From: Ruminococcaceae bacterium YRB3002
GTDB taxonomy: Bacteria > Bacillota > Clostridia > Saccharofermentanales > Saccharofermentanaceae
Length of the DNA stretch: 64,000 nucleotides
Direction of reading: 5' to 3'
NCBI GenBank assembly: GCA_900099715.1
Contig: FMTG01000010.1
Span: 1-64,000 of the forward strand
Shown here: piece after piece, positions 43,660 to 52,936 of the stretch
How the letters are laid out: every line of letters begins with the position of its first letter
How positions within the stretch are numbered: position 1 is the first letter of the stretch
The notes under the pieces: model-generated
What the model was told of the DNA's origin: nothing
The model's database searches: none
Seen by the model: the letters and a program-made list of their open reading frames with translations, nothing else
Program-made: the position numbers and the translations under genes

Positions 43660-46600
43660 GACCATTAAAGTTGAGAATGAAGGCGTTTATATCTTATAAG
43701 GATGAGCAGACGATTGATTTTACACAGTTTGACAAAGGTCTGTTCATAATAGATGGAGACATTGGTGCAGGTAAGACCACGATATTCGATGCGATATCTT
43801 TCGCATTGTTTGGAGAAGCCAGCGGAAGTGACAGAAAGTCAGATTATGAGGTGCTCCACTGTAATCTTGTACCCAAGAGTGTCGATACTGAGGTCGAGTT
43901 CTTATTCAGCCAGAGCGGAAAGGAATACAGGATCGTCCGTACGATCCATTTCCCAAAGAAGAGAGGCACTGAGAATGAATACCAGAAGGGTGAACCGGAT
44001 GGTGCCTGGATCTATGATCCCGACTGTATCGATCCGATCAAGGGTCCATCAAAGGTTACAGACAGAGTGAATGAAATCATAGGACTGAACAAGGATCAGT
44101 TCTCGAAGATCATTATGCTCGCACAGGGCGAATTCAAGGAATTCCTCAAGTCCGGAACAGATAAGAAGTATGAGATCCTTAAGAAGATCTTTGATACTTC
44201 AGTCTATGAGCGGTATCAGAATATGATTGCTTTAGCATACTCTAGGATGGACGCAAAACGTTCCGGTTGTAAACAGGCAATCGAGAACTATATGGAGTCT
44301 GTCTTTACTAAGCCGGATCCTGAAGAAGGATTTGACTGTGAGATGTTCCTTCCGGGTGCAGCAGAGCTCCTTGAGAGTCTGGAGAAACTCGTGGCAGCAG
44401 ATCAGAAGAAGTATGATGAACTTGAGGCTGAATACCAGGCGAAGCAGGCTGAAGTTGTGAAGCTCAATAAGGACCACGCTGCCGCTGAATCTGTTAATCG
44501 TGATATAGATGAACTGGAGACGTTCAGAGCGCATCTGACGGATCTCGAAGCAAGAACTGACGAGATGAAGACGCTTAAGGGAAGATATGACAGCGTTTAC
44601 GTTGTTGTAAACAAGCTTCTTAACCTGATCAGCAAGCAGAAAGAACTCAAGACAAAAGATGGTAATCTGGATGCTGATATTGCCGAATGCAAGAGTGTGT
44701 TTGAGAGTGTCGAGAAGGAACTTAAGGCTGCCAGGGAAGCGGTGGAAGCTGATAAGGATTCAGTCTTAAAGGTTGAGAGCATCACAAAAGGTATCGCAGC
44801 CAAAGAAGCACTGATGCATCTGTACGATGAATATGACGGATTAATTGACAGCATAACAGAAAGAATAGAGAAGCTTAAGAGGGACAATGCTGCACTCGAA
44901 CAGAAGAAAAAAGAGCTTGAGGAAAGTGACGCAGCATTGGGCGCTGCCAGCGAGGAGAAGGCAACTCTTGCCGGTTCTGAAGAAGCAATGATTACGGCTA
45001 ATGGGCTTGTCGAGTCCTGTACCGGGAGACTTAATACTTACAAAGACCTGGTCAGCAGGGTCGGTAAGATAAGAGAGATGGAGACAGCTAACGGAGAGCT
45101 CGGAGAGAAGCTCGAGGAACTGAAGCGTAAGGCTGTTGAAGCTAATAGGGACTATACATCCAAGTACGAATCTTTCCTTGGAAATCAGGCTGCTATCCTT
45201 GCAGATAAGACCGGTAAAAAGCTGAATGAATGTGGAGAAGCAGACTGCCCTGTCTGTGGAACACATCTTGTGCGTGGAATTCTTATCAGATTCGCCAAGG
45301 CGGAAGGGGATGTCGTCAGTGAAGATGACGTAAATTCTGCAAGGGAGAAGGCTGCCCAAGCAGAGAAAGAGAGAGCTGCCTGTGAGACTGAACACAAGAG
45401 CAGTCAGTCAGTTATAGACACACTTAAAGCCCCGGCAGTAAGTATTGGTAAGAACCTGTTTGGTGATGATATTGAATGGAAAGTCTTGGGATCTGAAGGA
45501 TTCCTTGAGAGCAAGGGAATCGAACTTGATAATGAGTTATCTGCACTGAAAGAAGATGCGTCTGCTAAGACATCGGCTCATAAGAGATCCGTGGAACTTG
45601 ACGGGATCATCAATGATCTTAATAAGAGAATTGCTGAAATTGAAGGTGAGAAGAAGGCCCTTGAAGTCAGCATTGAAAAAGAGACAGAAGAGCTTAAGAG
45701 CTGGCAGAGTAATGCTGAGAGCAAGAAGTCCAAGCTGGAGTTTGATTCCAAAACAGAAGCAATGGATAAGATCTCACGGATGAGTGCTGAAGCTGTTCGT
45801 TTGCAGGAAGTCATTAACAGCCATATCAAGGCAGAGAATGAACTGTCAGTTAAGTTTACTGCAGCACAGACAGCTTTGAATGAGAAGATAGAACAGAAGG
45901 AATCACTGGCAAAGGAGATCGCTTCCAATAATGAGGCGCTTAATAACGCTCTTGCTGCCAACAGTTTCTCAACTGTAAATGATGCAGCTGCCATAATAGA
46001 TGGTATTGAAGACCCCGATGAATGGATCAAAGATACCGGTAAAGCAATTAACGATTACAATTATGATGTTACGAATACAAGGGAAAAAATCACCAGCCTT
46101 GAGGAAAAAACTGCCGGCAAGACTAAGGTTGTCCTTGCCGATCTTGAAGAGAAGATAGAGGCGGCAGAGAAGGCAAGCGACGCATGCAGGGAGAGGGCCG
46201 GGAACCGTAAGATGCTTCTTGATAACCACAAGGCAACGCTTGACCTTGTCAGGGAGAAGAAGGCTGAACACAGCTCTACTGAGAAGGCCTGGGAGATCAT
46301 CCAGGATCTCAACGATCTGGCTGTGGGAACATCCGCAGTCGGAGGGAAGCTTTCTTTCGAGAGATACATAATGGGGGCTTTCTTCGAGGAGATACTTGAG
46401 AGGGCCAATTACAGACTTGATGACCTTACGGGAGGATGTTTTCAGCTTAAGCTCAAGACAACCGCTGACAAAGCAAGCAGTCTGGCCGGAATAGATGTTG
46501 AGATAGTTAATCTTGATGCTGATGCGGTGCTTTCAAAGACCGGTCTGTCGGGAGGCGAGACATTCCTGGCATCTCTTGCTCTGGCTCTCGGACTGTCTGA

Positions 46601-46841
46601 TGTGGCGCAGAGCCGTTACGGAGGACAGACTCTTGATTCGCTCTTTATCGATGAGGGGTTTGGAACGCTTGACGGTATGCATCTGGATAAGACTATGGAA
46701 GTCCTCAAGAGCCTTACTAACGGAGGCGACAGACTGGTGGGTGTCATCTCGCACGTGGATTCCATAGATTCACACTTCACGCATAAGGTGCACGTAGAGA
46801 AGCATAACAGCGCAAGCGTCATAAAGGTAATCACCGGCTGA
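43656..46841 (+). CDS. sbcC: Nuclease SbcCD subunit C (Rad50-like)
   Basis: 1061 aa SMC/Rad50 ATPase. Walker A GDIGAGKTT (~33-41), two ~300-residue coiled-coil arms, zinc hook CPVCG near residue 530, then LSGGETFLASLALALGLSD and Walker B LFIDEGFGTLDG close to the C-terminus. It clamps DNA ends and licenses SbcD. Gene order and four-base overlap with sbcD are standard. Nothing odd. Confidence 0.96.
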   Translation: MRPLKLRMKAFISYKDEQTIDFTQFDKGLFIIDGDIGAGKTTIFDAISFALFGEASGSDRKSDYEVLHCNLVPKSVDTEVEFLFSQSGKEYRIVRTIHFPKKRGTENEYQKGEPDGAWIYDPDCIDPIKGPSKVTDRVNEIIGLNKDQFSKIIMLAQGEFKEFLKSGTDKKYEILKKIFDTSVYERYQNMIALAYSRMDAKRSGCKQAIENYMESVFTKPDPEEGFDCEMFLPGAAELLESLEKLVAADQKKYDELEAEYQAKQAEVVKLNKDHAAAESVNRDIDELETFRAHLTDLEARTDEMKTLKGRYDSVYVVVNKLLNLISKQKELKTKDGNLDADIAECKSVFESVEKELKAAREAVEADKDSVLKVESITKGIAAKEALMHLYDEYDGLIDSITERIEKLKRDNAALEQKKKELEESDAALGAASEEKATLAGSEEAMITANGLVESCTGRLNTYKDLVSRVGKIREMETANGELGEKLEELKRKAVEANRDYTSKYESFLGNQAAILADKTGKKLNECGEADCPVCGTHLVRGILIRFAKAEGDVVSEDDVNSAREKAAQAEKERAACETEHKSSQSVIDTLKAPAVSIGKNLFGDDIEWKVLGSEGFLESKGIELDNELSALKEDASAKTSAHKRSVELDGIINDLNKRIAEIEGEKKALEVSIEKETEELKSWQSNAESKKSKLEFDSKTEAMDKISRMSAEAVRLQEVINSHIKAENELSVKFTAAQTALNEKIEQKESLAKEIASNNEALNNALAANSFSTVNDAAAIIDGIEDPDEWIKDTGKAINDYNYDVTNTREKITSLEEKTAGKTKVVLADLEEKIEAAEKASDACRERAGNRKMLLDNHKATLDLVREKKAEHSSTEKAWEIIQDLNDLAVGTSAVGGKLSFERYIMGAFFEEILERANYRLDDLTGGCFQLKLKTTADKASSLAGIDVEIVNLDADAVLSKTGLSGGETFLASLALALGLSDVAQSRYGGQTLDSLFIDEGFGTLDGMHLDKTMEVLKSLTNGGDRLVGVISHVDSIDSHFTHKVHVEKHNSASVIKVITG

Positions 46842-46863
46842 CAGGTGACGTCCGGGCTTACGC

Positions 46864-47856
46864 TTACATAGAGCTCTTCTTCAATGCCTCCAAGCGCTTC
46901 CTTAGCTCTGCCAGTTCAGACAATGAGTCATTCGAACTCTTTGAGGAAGAATCCTTGGAGGCAGGCTTGAGCTCGGAGACGGTGCCCTTTGTGCCCTCGG
47001 TGACCGGATCGATTATGCTGGTCTTGGCAGGCCTTGGCTGATCCGGTGAAGAGGCACCTTGTGCAGGCGCGGGCGAGTCAATACTGTGTGCAATATCCCT
47101 GAGGAATTTGGCAGGAGAGATAAGTGACGGTGCAGTCTGGGACTGGGGAACGGGAATCGTATCTGATACGCGTCTGCCGTTATGGATGAAGAATAGTGCG
47201 TTGGTGACAGCCTTGATCCCGGTTATGCCCATTGCAAGTTCGCAGTTAAGGGAATTGCCGAATGACAGTTCAGGCTTGGATGATTCTCTGTGAGCATCGA
47301 TCCAGGTAATCCCGGTATTGTCGCAGAACAGTGCTTTGCCGCCTGTCAGTTCGCAGTCCTTGACGTAGATAGATGCATCAAAGCAGTTATGGAGCTTCCT
47401 GGCAGCACGTTCGAAGTCGTATACCGTGCGGCACTCGAAGCAGGCAAGGAGCTCCAGCTCAAGATGATTGATCACTATGTGCGTTGACATGTCAAAGATG
47501 GCGGTGGAGATGACATTATATGTCTCTTCTGTCATCCAGACTTCTCCTCTGTCGGAGATGATAGAAGGATCCGATACTATGATCGAAGGAGAAGCCGCCG
47601 CTACACGTGAAGCTATCAGTGACGCATTCATCGCATCCCTGATGAATCCGATAAATACAGCATCGGGTGTTGATTCACCAAAGCAGTAATCGAGAGTGTC
47701 CGCTATCTGGCCTGACTCGGTGGAACCGTCCTCGTGTATGAATTCACTTATGGCAATAAAGGGCTCCATCTCATACGCCTTGATGGTCGTGACTGCACGC
47801 TTAACATCAAGGTGTGTACCCTCGTAAGTATCAGAAATGGACAAAATGCTCCTCAT
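46864..47856 (-). CDS. Ribokinase-like (pyridoxal-kinase/ThiD-type) protein lacking the catalytic motif; long tail
   Basis: 330 aa. Residues ~1-225 follow the ThiD/PdxK order: ISDTYEGTHLDVK at the substrate end, a DAVFIGFIRDA strand, a SIIVSDPSI strand, then an IVINHLELELLACF helix. Where the family has the catalytic GxGD anion hole, this protein has NCELAMGITG, with no Asp. Residues ~235-300 are Pro/Ser/Lys linker, ending in a short coiled coil (LAELRKRLEALKK). It may be a non-catalytic regulator. The fold call is from reading only. No family name is claimed. Confidence 0.4.
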   Translation of the reverse strand: MRSILSISDTYEGTHLDVKRAVTTIKAYEMEPFIAISEFIHEDGSTESGQIADTLDYCFGESTPDAVFIGFIRDAMNASLIASRVAAASPSIIVSDPSIISDRGEVWMTEETYNVISTAIFDMSTHIVINHLELELLACFECRTVYDFERAARKLHNCFDASIYVKDCELTGGKALFCDNTGITWIDAHRESSKPELSFGNSLNCELAMGITGIKAVTNALFFIHNGRRVSDTIPVPQSQTAPSLISPAKFLRDIAHSIDSPAPAQGASSPDQPRPAKTSIIDPVTEGTKGTVSELKPASKDSSSKSSNDSLSELAELRKRLEALKKSSM

Positions 47857-47923
47857 AGATAGCCTGCCAAGTTACATAGAATTGCACAAATATAGTGTCG
47901 CACTTATATAGTTCAATAACAAG

Positions 47924-47980
47924 GCAAATAAAAATGCCAAAGTGCTTAATTTTGCGCGGGCAATTTCGGTACTTTGGCAA
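47924..47980 (-). terminator. Long-loop terminator of the glycosyltransferase gene
   Basis: GCCAAAGT/ACTTTGGC arms with a ~27-base loop, followed on the minus strand by ATTTTTATTT; 29 bases past the glycosyltransferase stop. Confidence 0.6.
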
Positions 47981-48006
47981 ATTGCATCCGGAGAGGATGA
48001 AGGAGG

Positions 48007-49266
48007 TCAGTTAACCTGCACTTTTACTTTGTGCACGATCGGCTTCCAGCCGGGGTTGATAAACATTGCGGCAAAGGCGATGGGTATGTATGTGAACATG
48101 AACAGCGGGAAAGTGAATGCTGACAGGAGCTTCCTGACCGGTGCTGCGTTGATGCTGTTCCACTCTGTTACAAGTGTGATACCGCCCAGAACAAACAGGA
48201 GCGCATAGGCATTGAATAATGTCTCACCGACTGACAGAAGTGCAATCGTTATATCTCCGCCGGCAAGCGCACCGCCAATGCCAAGGGCAACGTTACAGCA
48301 TATTGAAGTGGCTGTCAGGATAAATGCAGGCAGGATGTTCATTGCCATATCAAAGCAGGAGAAATCTCCCTTGGCAGCATTGATAAGGAGCGTCTTTCCG
48401 TAATCCCTGATAACCTGCAGATAGCCTCTTGCCCAGCGCATTCTCTGTCTGACAGACTGCCTGAATCCGGTGGGCTGTTCATCGTAGAGAACGGCAGATC
48501 TGCAGAATGCGATCCTTTTGCCTTTGCAGACCTGATCAATGGTAAACTCGATGTCCTCGGTAAGCAGGTGGAATGGCCATCCGCCCAGTTCGTCTATCGT
48601 CTCCTGATCGAAGAAGAATCCCGTTCCGGACACTGCCGCAGAGGAACTTATCATGTTGCGGGGATAGTTCAGGTACATTGATTCTCTCAGGAACCACAGG
48701 CTGTATCCGGCACTGATCCAGTTATCCCCGTAATTCTTTGAGTTCCTGTAGCTGGTTATTATGCTGTTGCCGTCCATGTGACACTTATGCATCTCCATGA
48801 TGTATTCACGATCCAGGACATTGTCAGCGTCTATAACAAAATACCCCTCGAAACCATCCGGGAAATCCCTTCTGATATATCTGAGCAGCGCATCGAGGGC
48901 ATAACCCTTGCCGATCTGCGTGGCTGATCTTCTGGTATATACGACGGCACCCTTCTCCATGGCGACCTCGACAGTATTATCAGTACAGTTGTCAGCCATC
49001 ACGAAAACAGTAACCTTATCACCCGGATAGCTCTGCAGACGGATACTGTCGATCAGATCTCCGATGACTTCGCTCTCGTTGCGCGCGCAGATGAGGACGG
49101 CGTATTCACTGTCTGTATCAATGTCCCCGCCGGACGTTCCCGATATCTCCTCTTTACCCTTATTCCTTCTGCAAAGAAGAGATATCGGGACATATAAAAA
49201 CTGATATGAATAGCACAATGTGAATATGATCGCGATGATATAGTTGATCATTTTTAAGGTTTCCAT
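48007..49266 (-). CDS. Processive-type family 2 glycosyltransferase, membrane
   Basis: ~419 aa: one N-terminal helix, a GT2 catalytic domain with CARNESEVI, DADN, TEDIEF and RQRMRWARGY (the Q(Q/R)xRW signature of hyaluronan/cellulose/poly-GlcNAc synthases), then three to four membrane helices. It should polymerise a UDP-sugar and extrude the glycan. Start ATG 49266 follows GGAGGTG; ATG 49281 overlaps that site. It is divergent from a two-component system, with two palindromic operators between. Confidence 0.8.
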   Translation of the reverse strand: METLKMINYIIAIIFTLCYSYQFLYVPISLLCRRNKGKEEISGTSGGDIDTDSEYAVLICARNESEVIGDLIDSIRLQSYPGDKVTVFVMADNCTDNTVEVAMEKGAVVYTRRSATQIGKGYALDALLRYIRRDFPDGFEGYFVIDADNVLDREYIMEMHKCHMDGNSIITSYRNSKNYGDNWISAGYSLWFLRESMYLNYPRNMISSSAAVSGTGFFFDQETIDELGGWPFHLLTEDIEFTIDQVCKGKRIAFCRSAVLYDEQPTGFRQSVRQRMRWARGYLQVIRDYGKTLLINAAKGDFSCFDMAMNILPAFILTATSICCNVALGIGGALAGGDITIALLSVGETLFNAYALLFVLGGITLVTEWNSINAAPVRKLLSAFTFPLFMFTYIPIAFAAMFINPGWKPIVHKVKVQVN

Positions 49267-49331
49267 TTTCAGCACCTCCATATTTGCAGCAGTTTCTGCT
49301 CCTTATGATCAAAGTGTATCCCTGACCCCGA

Positions 49332-49394
49332 TTAAGAAAAAAGCGGGCAAAGCATTAAGAATTTCTTAACTCCGGTAACTTAAGAAATTCTTAA
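49332..49394. promoter_or_regulatory. Two near-identical 15-bp palindromes between glycosyltransferase and two-component genes
   Basis: TTAAGAATTTCTTAA (49355-49369) and TTAAGAAATTCTTAA (49380-49394), 25 bases start to start, plus a half site TTAAGAAA at 49332. Spacing near two and a half turns and palindromy suggest binding sites, most simply for the adjacent response regulator, controlling both directions. Confidence 0.6.
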
Positions 49395-49475
49395 TCTCTT
49401 TGGTGATTTCTTTTTAATGCGAAGATGAAGTAAAATACATCTGACAATGAAGATATGAGAGGAAGGCCCTGACAT

Positions 49476-50174
49476 ATGCCTAATATACTGATCTGCGACG
49501 ACGAGAAAGATATCGTAAATGCTCTTAAGATATATCTGTCAGATCCTGACTATGCTTTATTCACTGCTTCCAACGGACGTGAAGCCGTAGAGTGCGTGAA
49601 GGATAATGAGATCCATCTCGTTCTGATGGATATCATGATGCCTGTCATGGACGGGATCGAAGCGATGGCTAAGATCAGGGAGGACAGCAATGTTCCCATA
49701 ATACTTCTTACGGCCAAGAGTGAGGATGCCGATAAGATCCTGGGGCTTAATGTCGGTGCTGATGATTACATAACGAAGCCCTTTAATCCGCTCGAAGTGT
49801 CGGCAAGAGTGAAGTCGCAGCTGAGAAGATACCTGAAGTTCGGTTCCGGTGCTGTGGCTTCTGAGAAGTTTGTCATCGGAGGGATCGAGCTTGATGACAG
49901 GACAAAGGAGGTGCTTCTGGACGGTGAACAGGTTCAGCTTACCCCAAAGGAGTTCGATATCCTGAAGCTGTTTATGTCACATCCGGGAGAGGTTTTCGCG
50001 CCGAAAGACATATACAGGGAAGTGTGGGGTGAGGATCCGCTGGGTCAGGATGGAACCGTGGCGGTGCATATAAGGCATCTGCGGGAGAAGATCGAGATCG
50101 ATCCGGCGAACCCGAGACATATTAAGGTTGTTTTCGGACAGGGGTATAAGATAGATAAGGGGAGAACAGTATGA
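49476..50174 (+). CDS. OmpR-family response regulator
   Basis: 232 aa. The receiver domain has acidic pocket D8/D9, phosphoacceptor D52 in LMDIMMPVMDG, LLTAK and YITKPF. The C-terminal winged helix ends HIRHLREKIEIDP...VFGQGYKI. The ribosome site is AGGAAGG. It overlaps the kinase gene by four bases. Likely autoregulated through the palindromes upstream. Confidence 0.93.
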   Translation: MPNILICDDEKDIVNALKIYLSDPDYALFTASNGREAVECVKDNEIHLVLMDIMMPVMDGIEAMAKIREDSNVPIILLTAKSEDADKILGLNVGADDYITKPFNPLEVSARVKSQLRRYLKFGSGAVASEKFVIGGIELDDRTKEVLLDGEQVQLTPKEFDILKLFMSHPGEVFAPKDIYREVWGEDPLGQDGTVAVHIRHLREKIEIDPANPRHIKVVFGQGYKIDKGRTV

Positions 50175-52024
50175 GAAAGTTTGTAAGGACGCTGGCGGGG
50201 AAGTTTACGTTCTTCGCACTGTGCGTACTGATGACAGTGCTGATGGGAACGTCCATAGGCGGCATTGTGGTCATGATGAACGAGGGATACTATACGAGAT
50301 CCGAAGAGTATTACAAACAGAGTATCGTCTCGACGGATGCTGAACAGATGGTGGATGATTTCTGCTATGAGGCATCGGAGCATCTGAATTCTTCGCAGGG
50401 CGGCTCAGCGGGACCGGTCACGATCGGCAAATCCTCGGTCAATACTAACCTGGCTTTTGAACTGCTGGATATGGATGGGAATATCCTTGCAAGAACTGGT
50501 ACGCGTGACAGGATAACCGATACAGAACCTGTAACTGTTTTCCGCAGGGATAACGGGATGAAGGTGAACTGTTACATGGATAACGAACTCCCTGCCTTTG
50601 ATAATATCAGGACACACATCAAACTGTTTCAGGCGACTTACGCGATAAGATATGTAGCATTTATAATCGCGGCGGCATCCATCATACTTGCAGTTATCTG
50701 CTTTGTGATCCTGATGAATGCATCTGCAAAACAGCCCGGTTGCGAGGAGCTCCGTCCGGGACTTCTTCACGGAATGCCGTTCGATCTGATGCTGTTCCTG
50801 GCGGGTATTCTTATATCGGGTATCGTGACGGCATACTTTTTTATATGTTCCAACATGGGAGGGGCAATATATATCACTATCGGAATCGGTATCAGTATAG
50901 CCGTATGTTCCATCGTACTTGGTCTGTGCATGAGTGCAGCTGCGAGAATGAAGGATCATACATTGTTCCGCAATACTCTCATATACATAGTCCTGCGGTT
51001 CATCGGAAATCTGCTAAAGGGTATTCCCATGATCCCCAGGACAGTTCTGGTCCTTATTCTGCTGGTGCTCTCGGAGGTGCTGTCCATATTCCTGCTGGCG
51101 AAGAGTGCTCTTATCTTTACAGCGTTTAATATACTGAGATTTATCATTATCGTTCCCTTTGTGATGTATCTGACCCAGACTCTCAAAAAACTGTCTATGA
51201 GCGGCAAGGCTCTGGCAACAGGAGATCTGTCATATCATACTGACACGTCCAGATGGCATTTCCTGCCTGACTGCCGTGTCCACGGAAATAACCTTAACAG
51301 TATTGCGGCAGGAATGAACGTTGCCGTGGAGGAACGCCTTAAGAGCGAACGCATGAAGACGGAACTGATCACAAATGTGTCGCACGATATAAAGACGCCG
51401 CTGACGTCGATCATCAACTATGCAGGTCTTATCTCATCAGAGCCCTGCGATAATCCGAGGATAACCGAGTATTCGGAAGTGCTCGTCCGCCAGTCAGACC
51501 GTCTCAAGAGACTCATAGAAGACCTCGTAGAAGCCTCGAAAGCCTCGACGGGCAACCTTGAAGTCCACCTCGCGCCGTGTGATGCGTCAGTATTTGTCTC
51601 ACAGGCTTCAGGGGAATATGAGGAGAAGCTCAGCCGCTCCGATCTTACGATGATCACAAAGGTTCCCGAGGGCGAGGTCAGGATCATGGCTGACGGAAGG
51701 CGCATGTGGAGGATCTTCGACAACCTGATGAACAATATCTGCAAATATGCACAGCAAGGCACCAGAGTCTATCTGTCCCTTGAAGTCGTTGACGGTTTTG
51801 CCGAATTCGTGTTTAAGAATACATCCGCGGCGCCCCTCGATATGAGTGAAGATGAACTCATGGAGAGGTTTACAAGGGGAGATGCATCCCGCAACAGCGG
51901 TATCGAAGGTAATGGCCTGGGGCTCTCGATTGCGAAGAGCATGGCTGAACTTCAGAAGGGTACTTTGAGTATAAATATAGATGGAGATCTATTCAAAGCA
52001 ATACTGAGGTTTCCTGTGGTATAA
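50171..52024 (+). CDS. Membrane sensor histidine kinase
   Basis: 617 aa. Six hydrophobic helices in the first ~340 residues with a ~95-residue first extracytoplasmic loop, a HAMP-like linker, then HisKA (His405 in VSHDIKTPLTSII) and HATPase_c (DNLMNNICKYA, GNGLGLSIAKSM). The extensive multi-helix sensor resembles kinases that sense wall-active agents or membrane stress. It phosphorylates the preceding response regulator. Confidence 0.9.
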   Translation: MRKFVRTLAGKFTFFALCVLMTVLMGTSIGGIVVMMNEGYYTRSEEYYKQSIVSTDAEQMVDDFCYEASEHLNSSQGGSAGPVTIGKSSVNTNLAFELLDMDGNILARTGTRDRITDTEPVTVFRRDNGMKVNCYMDNELPAFDNIRTHIKLFQATYAIRYVAFIIAAASIILAVICFVILMNASAKQPGCEELRPGLLHGMPFDLMLFLAGILISGIVTAYFFICSNMGGAIYITIGIGISIAVCSIVLGLCMSAAARMKDHTLFRNTLIYIVLRFIGNLLKGIPMIPRTVLVLILLVLSEVLSIFLLAKSALIFTAFNILRFIIIVPFVMYLTQTLKKLSMSGKALATGDLSYHTDTSRWHFLPDCRVHGNNLNSIAAGMNVAVEERLKSERMKTELITNVSHDIKTPLTSIINYAGLISSEPCDNPRITEYSEVLVRQSDRLKRLIEDLVEASKASTGNLEVHLAPCDASVFVSQASGEYEEKLSRSDLTMITKVPEGEVRIMADGRRMWRIFDNLMNNICKYAQQGTRVYLSLEVVDGFAEFVFKNTSAAPLDMSEDELMERFTRGDASRNSGIEGNGLGLSIAKSMAELQKGTLSINIDGDLFKAILRFPVV

Positions 52025-52025
52025 T
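52017..52025 (+). promoter_or_regulatory. Extended -10 promoter of the 89-aa membrane protein
   Basis: TGG-TATAAT overlapping the end of the kinase gene, ~45 bases before the ATG, which has a GGGAGG site. Confidence 0.5.
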
Positions 52026-52069
52026 CAGTAATTATAGATACTGCGATACTGCAATGGGAGGAACTGACG

Positions 52070-52339
52070 ATGAGCAAGAATGTACCTGATAACTATCAGC
52101 CTATCAGCATGTGGGGTTACTTCGGTTATGAACTTCTGTTCAATATCCCCGTCATCGGCTGGCTGATCCTTCTGATCTTCGCGTTGGGAGGTGCATCCAA
52201 CATAAACGTGAGGAACTTTGCAAGATCGAAGTTCTGTGTGTTTATTATCTACGTTATCATTTTCGCGCTGGTCGCCCTGCTTGGCGGAAGTGGTGCCCTC
52301 GTAGAGTATATCTCCAGAGCAGCTTCCAGTATGGGCTGA
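52070..52339 (+). CDS. Small two-helix membrane protein
   Basis: 89 aa with two membrane segments (~20-42 and ~53-72), the pattern PISMWGYFGYE before helix 1 and SNINVRNFARSKFC between them. This is a conserved but unnamed clostridial type. Good ribosome site. Its stop abuts the convergent prepilin peptidase stop with no space and no terminator between. Function unknown. Confidence 0.7.
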   Translation: MSKNVPDNYQPISMWGYFGYELLFNIPVIGWLILLIFALGGASNINVRNFARSKFCVFIIYVIIFALVALLGGSGALVEYISRAASSMG

Positions 52340-52936
52340 TTACCACCAGATAACAAGTCTTATAAACTGTTCGCCGAACAGTGATGCTATACCGAGTCCG
52401 TACACAAGGAAAGGTGCGATCCTTATCTTGGAGTGCGGATCTGCTTTGCGGAGAAGAAGGAGATACATTCCGTAGAACCCTGACAGGAACATGCCTATAA
52501 CTACGCCTGTAACGGCGTAGCGCCAGCCGAGAAATAATCCCGCTGCAGCCATCAGCTTGATGTCGCCGCCGCCGAATGCCCCGTTTACTATAAGCGATAG
52601 TATGAGCATCGGAACGGATATGCATACGGCTCCGATAAGATGTGAGAGGATGGTGCCGGAAGAGAAGTCACCGTTTACGACGATAAAAACCACTCCAAGT
52701 ACGGCGATGGCTATAACGAGCAGATCGGGGATTATGCCTGCATTTATATCTGCCACCCCGCATGCAACTAGAAGAAGCAGGAACAGCGTGATAAATATCC
52801 CGGTAACGTTGAATCCGCACACATATATTCCCGCAAAAACAGCGACCGCCGCGAATATATAAAATACAGGCGACGGTACGCTTCGTAATTCTCTTAAAAG
52901 CTTTTGCAACAGATTGCCGGAATCCTCAGTCGTCAT
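52340..52936 (-). CDS. pilD: Type IV prepilin peptidase (A24 catalytic domain only)
   Basis: 198 aa, about six membrane helices, with the two aspartates of the family: D63 in VADINAGIIPD and D125 in GGGDIKLM. It lacks the N-terminal cytoplasmic methylation/zinc domain of Proteobacterial PilD. It cleaves the class III leader of pilins, here most plausibly that of the giant protein at 58963. Last gene of the pilus operon; overlaps pilB by 11 bases. Confidence 0.88.
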   Translation of the reverse strand: MTTEDSGNLLQKLLRELRSVPSPVFYIFAAVAVFAGIYVCGFNVTGIFITLFLLLLVACGVADINAGIIPDLLVIAIAVLGVVFIVVNGDFSSGTILSHLIGAVCISVPMLILSLIVNGAFGGGDIKLMAAAGLFLGWRYAVTGVVIGMFLSGFYGMYLLLLRKADPHSKIRIAPFLVYGLGIASLFGEQFIRLVIWW

